A stretch of 64,000 nucleotides of DNA from Marsupella aquatica (lineage: Eukaryota > Marchantiophyta), in assembly GCA_973895155.1 (NCBI GenBank), contig OZ316892.1, positions 27,590,001-27,654,000 on the forward strand. The letters are read 5' to 3'. Below are positions 61,211-64,000 of this stretch, one piece after another. A program made the translations under genes and the position numbers. The number at the start of each line of letters is the position of its first letter. Within the stretch, counting starts at the first letter, position 1. The notes beneath the pieces are model-generated. The model saw only the letters and a list, made by a program, of their open reading frames with translations. It ran no database searches and was not told the DNA's origin.

Positions 61211-61962
61211 AAAAATTCCTCAAGCAGGTCCCGTGACCTGAGTTAAAGACCATACCATAAATCCATAGTTGTCAGCGGAGGCCAGGCTTTGAGACGCAGT
61301 AATGAATTATGCCTTTTTTTGCAAAATTGCCCGGCTCTTTAGGACACTCACAGCAATAAGGCATTTGGGCCCACGTCTACTCTTTGACATAGAGTTCAAC
61401 AGAACTATTGGTTGATGGCTGATTTAGAAACAGGAACTCTACCACAGGCCAAGCTAATCACAATACAACAAATTCTAACTTTGCTTGCACATTCCAACCT
61501 GAAGCTGCAACGACAGATGAAATTCTGATTCGAGAGGAAAGCATTCGGTTTCATCATTCATGCCCCATATTGCAAACAGAAATTGGTGCACAATTCTGTG
61601 GCTTGCATAATATGCACAGATAAATACACAGCTCGTGGAGTTGTCTCCTGCTTCAGGTACACACAGGGCAAATTTTACTCACTTGGCAATTCATCCTTTA
61701 GGCAAAGCCTGTTGACTACAAGTTCCACCTCAAGCTTTACCAGAAAGCTCCGTCTTTCCATGGTACTGAAAAACCCTAAATCTGACTATGTGAGGTAACT
61801 ATGAACTCCACCTCCCAGGACACACATTCGTCACCTTTCGGAAGATAATTAGGTTCACCACGAACCAAGGATCAGATTGCTGGAACCATGTCGAGCTTTG
61901 AGAGTGTGGTCGATTATGAAATTGGGGAAAAAATGCGAAGACAGAGAATGAATGAAGGAATG

Positions 61963-62811
61963 CTATCGTGATTTCCTCACAGTGACAGCCTGAGCTGCAG
62001 CGGTCGCCCTGTCATCGATGTAACCTTTGATGGGAGGTGTGAGTGAGGCGGGTATTCTGCTTTTAGGGAATGGGGTGAGATCAGGCATCAATGCTGCCTC
62101 TCTCAAATGCGGAGGCAAAGCCGCAAGTGCTTCCTTCTTCAGTTGCAGCCTCACTGCTTCACCCTTCGCCCTTTCCCTGTCTGCCTTCAATAGAACTCGA
62201 CTGCATTCCTTTGCGAGCCGTTTGCCTTCTTCTGATGTCAGTTGAATTGCAGACTCGGTTTCGATCCGAGTCACAACCTCTCCAATCTGTGGTCCCTCTT
62301 CCTCTTCCACCGCCTCTACAGGCTTCGCCTTAGCCTCTTTGGCCTCCTTGGCCGCTTTCTTCTTCGCTGCCGCCTTCGCTAACTTCTCGAGAGCCTTCTC
62401 CTGCTCAATTTCACGCAGCCGCTCCTGGCTGATGACGCCAAGGCGCTCTCTCTCCAGCAAACGCACCCTATCCTTCTCCTTCAGCGGGCTGAGGGGAGAT
62501 GTCGCGTTGAGGCATGCGTCAATTAGGTCATTAAATCTCTCCCGCTGCTCCTTCTTCTCCTCCTTCTTCGTCGCGTTCTTGGCCTTCACGTTCTTCGCCG
62601 GATTGGGTGTGGCCACCTTCTGCTGCGTACCAGCTGCCTCCCGGGCATAGAACCGCCGATGCTGCCGCTGCTGTGGTCCATTCCATCCCGCCGCATTGAG
62701 CACCCATTCCGTCTGTCTCAAAACATCTAGAGATTGAGAAGGAGAACATGACAATGAGGGGCTCCTCAACAAGCTCTGCCGGCACCTCGACGCCGCCACT
62801 CTCAATGCCAT
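61963..62811 (-). CDS. predicted mitochondrial protein, plant-conserved
   Basis: A single-exon gene of 282 residues. The start is the first in-frame ATG, giving MALRVAASRCRQSLLRSPSL, which is rich in Arg, Ser and Leu with no acidic residue, a typical mitochondrial presequence. RRFYAREA near residue 55 could be a processing site. The mature part has a conserved-looking core RFNDLIDACLNATSPLSPL and a long Lys/Ala/Glu-rich helix (about residues 135-175, likely coiled coil). The C-terminus includes ALPPHLREAALMPDLTPFP and TPPIKGYIDD. I recognise the C-terminal pattern as one shared by plant proteins of mitochondrial, possibly mitoribosomal, type, but cannot name the subunit. The function remains inference. 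No neighbour suggests a role. Confidence 0.8.
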   Translation of the reverse strand: MALRVAASRCRQSLLRSPSLSCSPSQSLDVLRQTEWVLNAAGWNGPQQRQHRRFYAREAAGTQQKVATPNPAKNVKAKNATKKEEKKEQRERFNDLIDACLNATSPLSPLKEKDRVRLLERERLGVISQERLREIEQEKALEKLAKAAAKKKAAKEAKEAKAKPVEAVEEEEGPQIGEVVTRIETESAIQLTSEEGKRLAKECSRVLLKADRERAKGEAVRLQLKKEALAALPPHLREAALMPDLTPFPKSRIPASLTPPIKGYIDDRATAAAQAVTVRKSR

Positions 62812-63136
62812 TGCATTCCTATCGATCACTCACTCACTCACCCACTCGTTCATTGATTCATTTTTCACTGTCTGCCCTCGTGCTACAAAGGTCGGAGCAG
62901 CAGTTGAGCCATTGTTACTTCGACATGTCTGAAATCATGCTGATTGACCGCGATCTAACAGTGAAACATGACTTTCAGCTCGACTCATCAAGCACTAGCT
63001 CTTGCTCACAAGAAATTGATTTCTGAGGGGCATTTGACGAAAGGAAACGACTCTCGGAAGAGAGCAGAAGAGGAGAAAAGTGCAGAGTTGTGGAATTGAT
63101 TCTGAAGACCGTCTGTTTCTCTTTCCTTTGAGCAAA

Positions 63137-63549
63137 GCTTGTTCGACTTCCACTTATTCTGAGGGTGAGGTTGGAAAGGGAGTGGGAGGGGGGAGGTAGT
63201 GGGATGGGAGTACAATAGTCCCAACTCCAATTGTTTTCTTGTTTCCTTGTTTTGTTTTTTGTTGGGCAAGAAGGTGCCCCAGGTATAGTATGGAGGCCCT
63301 AGCTAACACCTAGGCTAGGAGAATTAGAGCACACAAAAGTACTTGAGTATTTGTACCTAGCCAACTCTGTTGGAACTTTCAACAACATGGGCCGGCTAGG
63401 AGTTGAACCTAGGACCTCCTGTGTGGGTTTTTTTTTCTTTCCAAAAAGCTTGTTCGATTTCCACTTATTCTGAGCGTGAGGTTGGATAGGGAGTGGGAGG
63501 GGGAGTGGGAGTGGGATGGGAGTACAGTAGTCCCAACTCCAGTTGTTTT
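63137..63549 (+). repeat. 101-bp direct repeat, copies 311 bp apart
   Basis: Copy 1 (63137-63237) and copy 2 (63448-63549) share GCTTGTTCGA, TTCCACTTATTCTGAG, GGTGGGAGTGGG-like purine tracts, GGGATGGGAGTACA and AGTCCCAACTCCA. They flank a different 210-base segment. Confidence 0.85.
63238..63447 (-). mobile_element. SINE-like insertion (possible)
   Basis: The segment lies exactly between two copies of a direct repeat. On the minus strand it carries GGTTCAACTCC at 63399-63409, matching the RNA polymerase III B-box consensus (GGTTCRANTCC) of tRNA-derived SINEs, set in AGGTCC and TAGCCGGCCC. The minus-strand 3' end is AC-rich (AACAAAAAACAAAACAAGG). A clear A-box was not found, so a truncated SINE is the best guess; the flanking 101-bp repeats are far too long to be target-site duplications. 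Confidence 0.4.
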
Positions 63550-63581
63550 AGTAATATATGTTAGGAATCGAGGTTACCTAT

Positions 63582-64000
63582 GTGTAACCATTTTTTAAGA
63601 TACCTGATATTCCCATAATCTCTTGCCCGGAAGTAACCTTTCTCTAGACAATAATTACATACTATCATGGAGGTCTTGGCAGAGGATTGGAATGAATGAA
63701 GGTGACCAAATCATGTGTAACCATTTTTGGAGGTACTTGCTATTTTCATAATCTCTTGCCCAAAAGTGACCTATTTCCAAACAGTAATTATGTACTATAA
63801 TGGAAGTATGGGCAGGGGTTTGGAATGCATGTGACTGATGTGTAACCATTTTTTGAGGTGCTTGCTATTCTCACAATGTCTTGCTTGGAAGTAAACTTTT
63901 TCCGGACAGTAATTCGTACTATAATGGAGGTCTGGGTAGGGGTTCTAGGCTGAACCTTGCTCCAAGAAAGCTAAGAAAAGCTTCTCGGCTACTGTTGGTT
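63582..64000 (-). repeat. 125-133 bp tandem repeat, family A
   Basis: Units start GTGTAACCATTTTT at about 63582, 63715 and 63840. They share TTCTCATAATCTCTTGCC-like sequence, CAGTAATT, TACTATAATGGA and GGTTTGGAATG or its variants. The reverse complement matches the dispersed repeat at 37.1-37.3 kb, including the GAACCTTGCTCCAAGAAAGCT end. The array may continue beyond the window. Confidence 0.8.

Larger units (their letters stand above)
59274..61962. other. AT-rich spacer with tandem repeats
   Basis: No gene was found. It contains a C-run (59894-59908), a tandem array of about 240-320 bp units (59915-60480), a 60-bp-period pair (60957-61060) and a 49-bp duplication (61113-61210). The right end is the 3' flank of the minus-strand gene at 62 kb. 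Confidence 0.6.
62812..64000. other. upstream region with duplications
   Basis: This starts with the promoter side of the minus-strand gene ending at 62811. It then holds a duplicated 101-bp block (63137-63237 and 63448-63549) split by a SINE-like insertion, and a tandem repeat that runs off the window end. No coding sequence is seen. Confidence 0.6.

Overview
This window is nuclear DNA of a land plant. The evidence is plant-type protein families (two phytocyanins with C-terminal membrane-anchor signals, a class II serine carboxypeptidase-like protein, UDP-glycosyltransferase debris), spliceosomal GT-AG introns of about 80 to 1300 bases, and long gene-poor AT-rich spacers. The low gene density, the style of the kinase-like fragment and the many minisatellites would suit a bryophyte or another non-flowering plant. 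That placement is inference and no single sequence proves it.

Layout. 1-5 kb: intergenic DNA, then a two-exon phytocyanin on the minus strand. 5-13.9 kb: AT-rich, repeat-rich spacer with no gene seen. 13.9-15.4 kb: a second two-exon phytocyanin on the plus strand, head-to-head with the first and with its intron at the same place and phase. 16.7-20.3 kb: a ten-exon serine carboxypeptidase-like gene on the minus strand, with an intact catalytic triad. 20.3-32.3 kb: 12 kb without a supportable gene, including a 43-bp minisatellite at 23 kb and a TA microsatellite at 31 kb. 32.3-36.4 kb: a 14-exon gene on the minus strand for a plant-specific protein with four CxxCxG motifs (DnaJ-type zinc finger without a J domain). 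36.4-41.6 kb: spacer with a dispersed repeat and a 35-bp satellite. 41.7-47.0 kb: a 13-exon TRF4/5-type non-canonical poly(A) polymerase on the plus strand. 49.8-51.1 kb: a three-exon gene for a small coiled-coil protein. 52.5-53.0 kb: a frameshifted glycosyltransferase relic. 53.1-54.6 kb: intronless NMD3 on the minus strand. 54.9-58.5 kb: duplicated segments and an odd GC-rich block. 58.5-59.3 kb: a two-exon fragment of a kinase-like gene. 62.0-62.8 kb: a single-exon gene for a predicted mitochondrial protein. 63.1-64 kb: duplications, a SINE-like insertion and a 125-133 bp tandem repeat.

Functions. The phytocyanins and the carboxypeptidase are secretory or cell-surface proteins. The TRF4-type polymerase (nuclear RNA surveillance) and NMD3 (60S subunit export) are housekeeping genes of RNA and ribosome metabolism. 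The zinc-finger protein and the 62-kb protein look organellar or housekeeping. I see no operon-like cluster or biosynthetic cluster. The genes look like ordinary neighbours, apart from the phytocyanin pair, which may share a duplication origin. Exon boundaries were set by hand from GT-AG sites, frame continuity and family motifs. They carry the reading frame throughout the four multi-exon genes with the strongest support. They are tentative only at the 5' end and around exons 4-6 of the zinc-finger gene.
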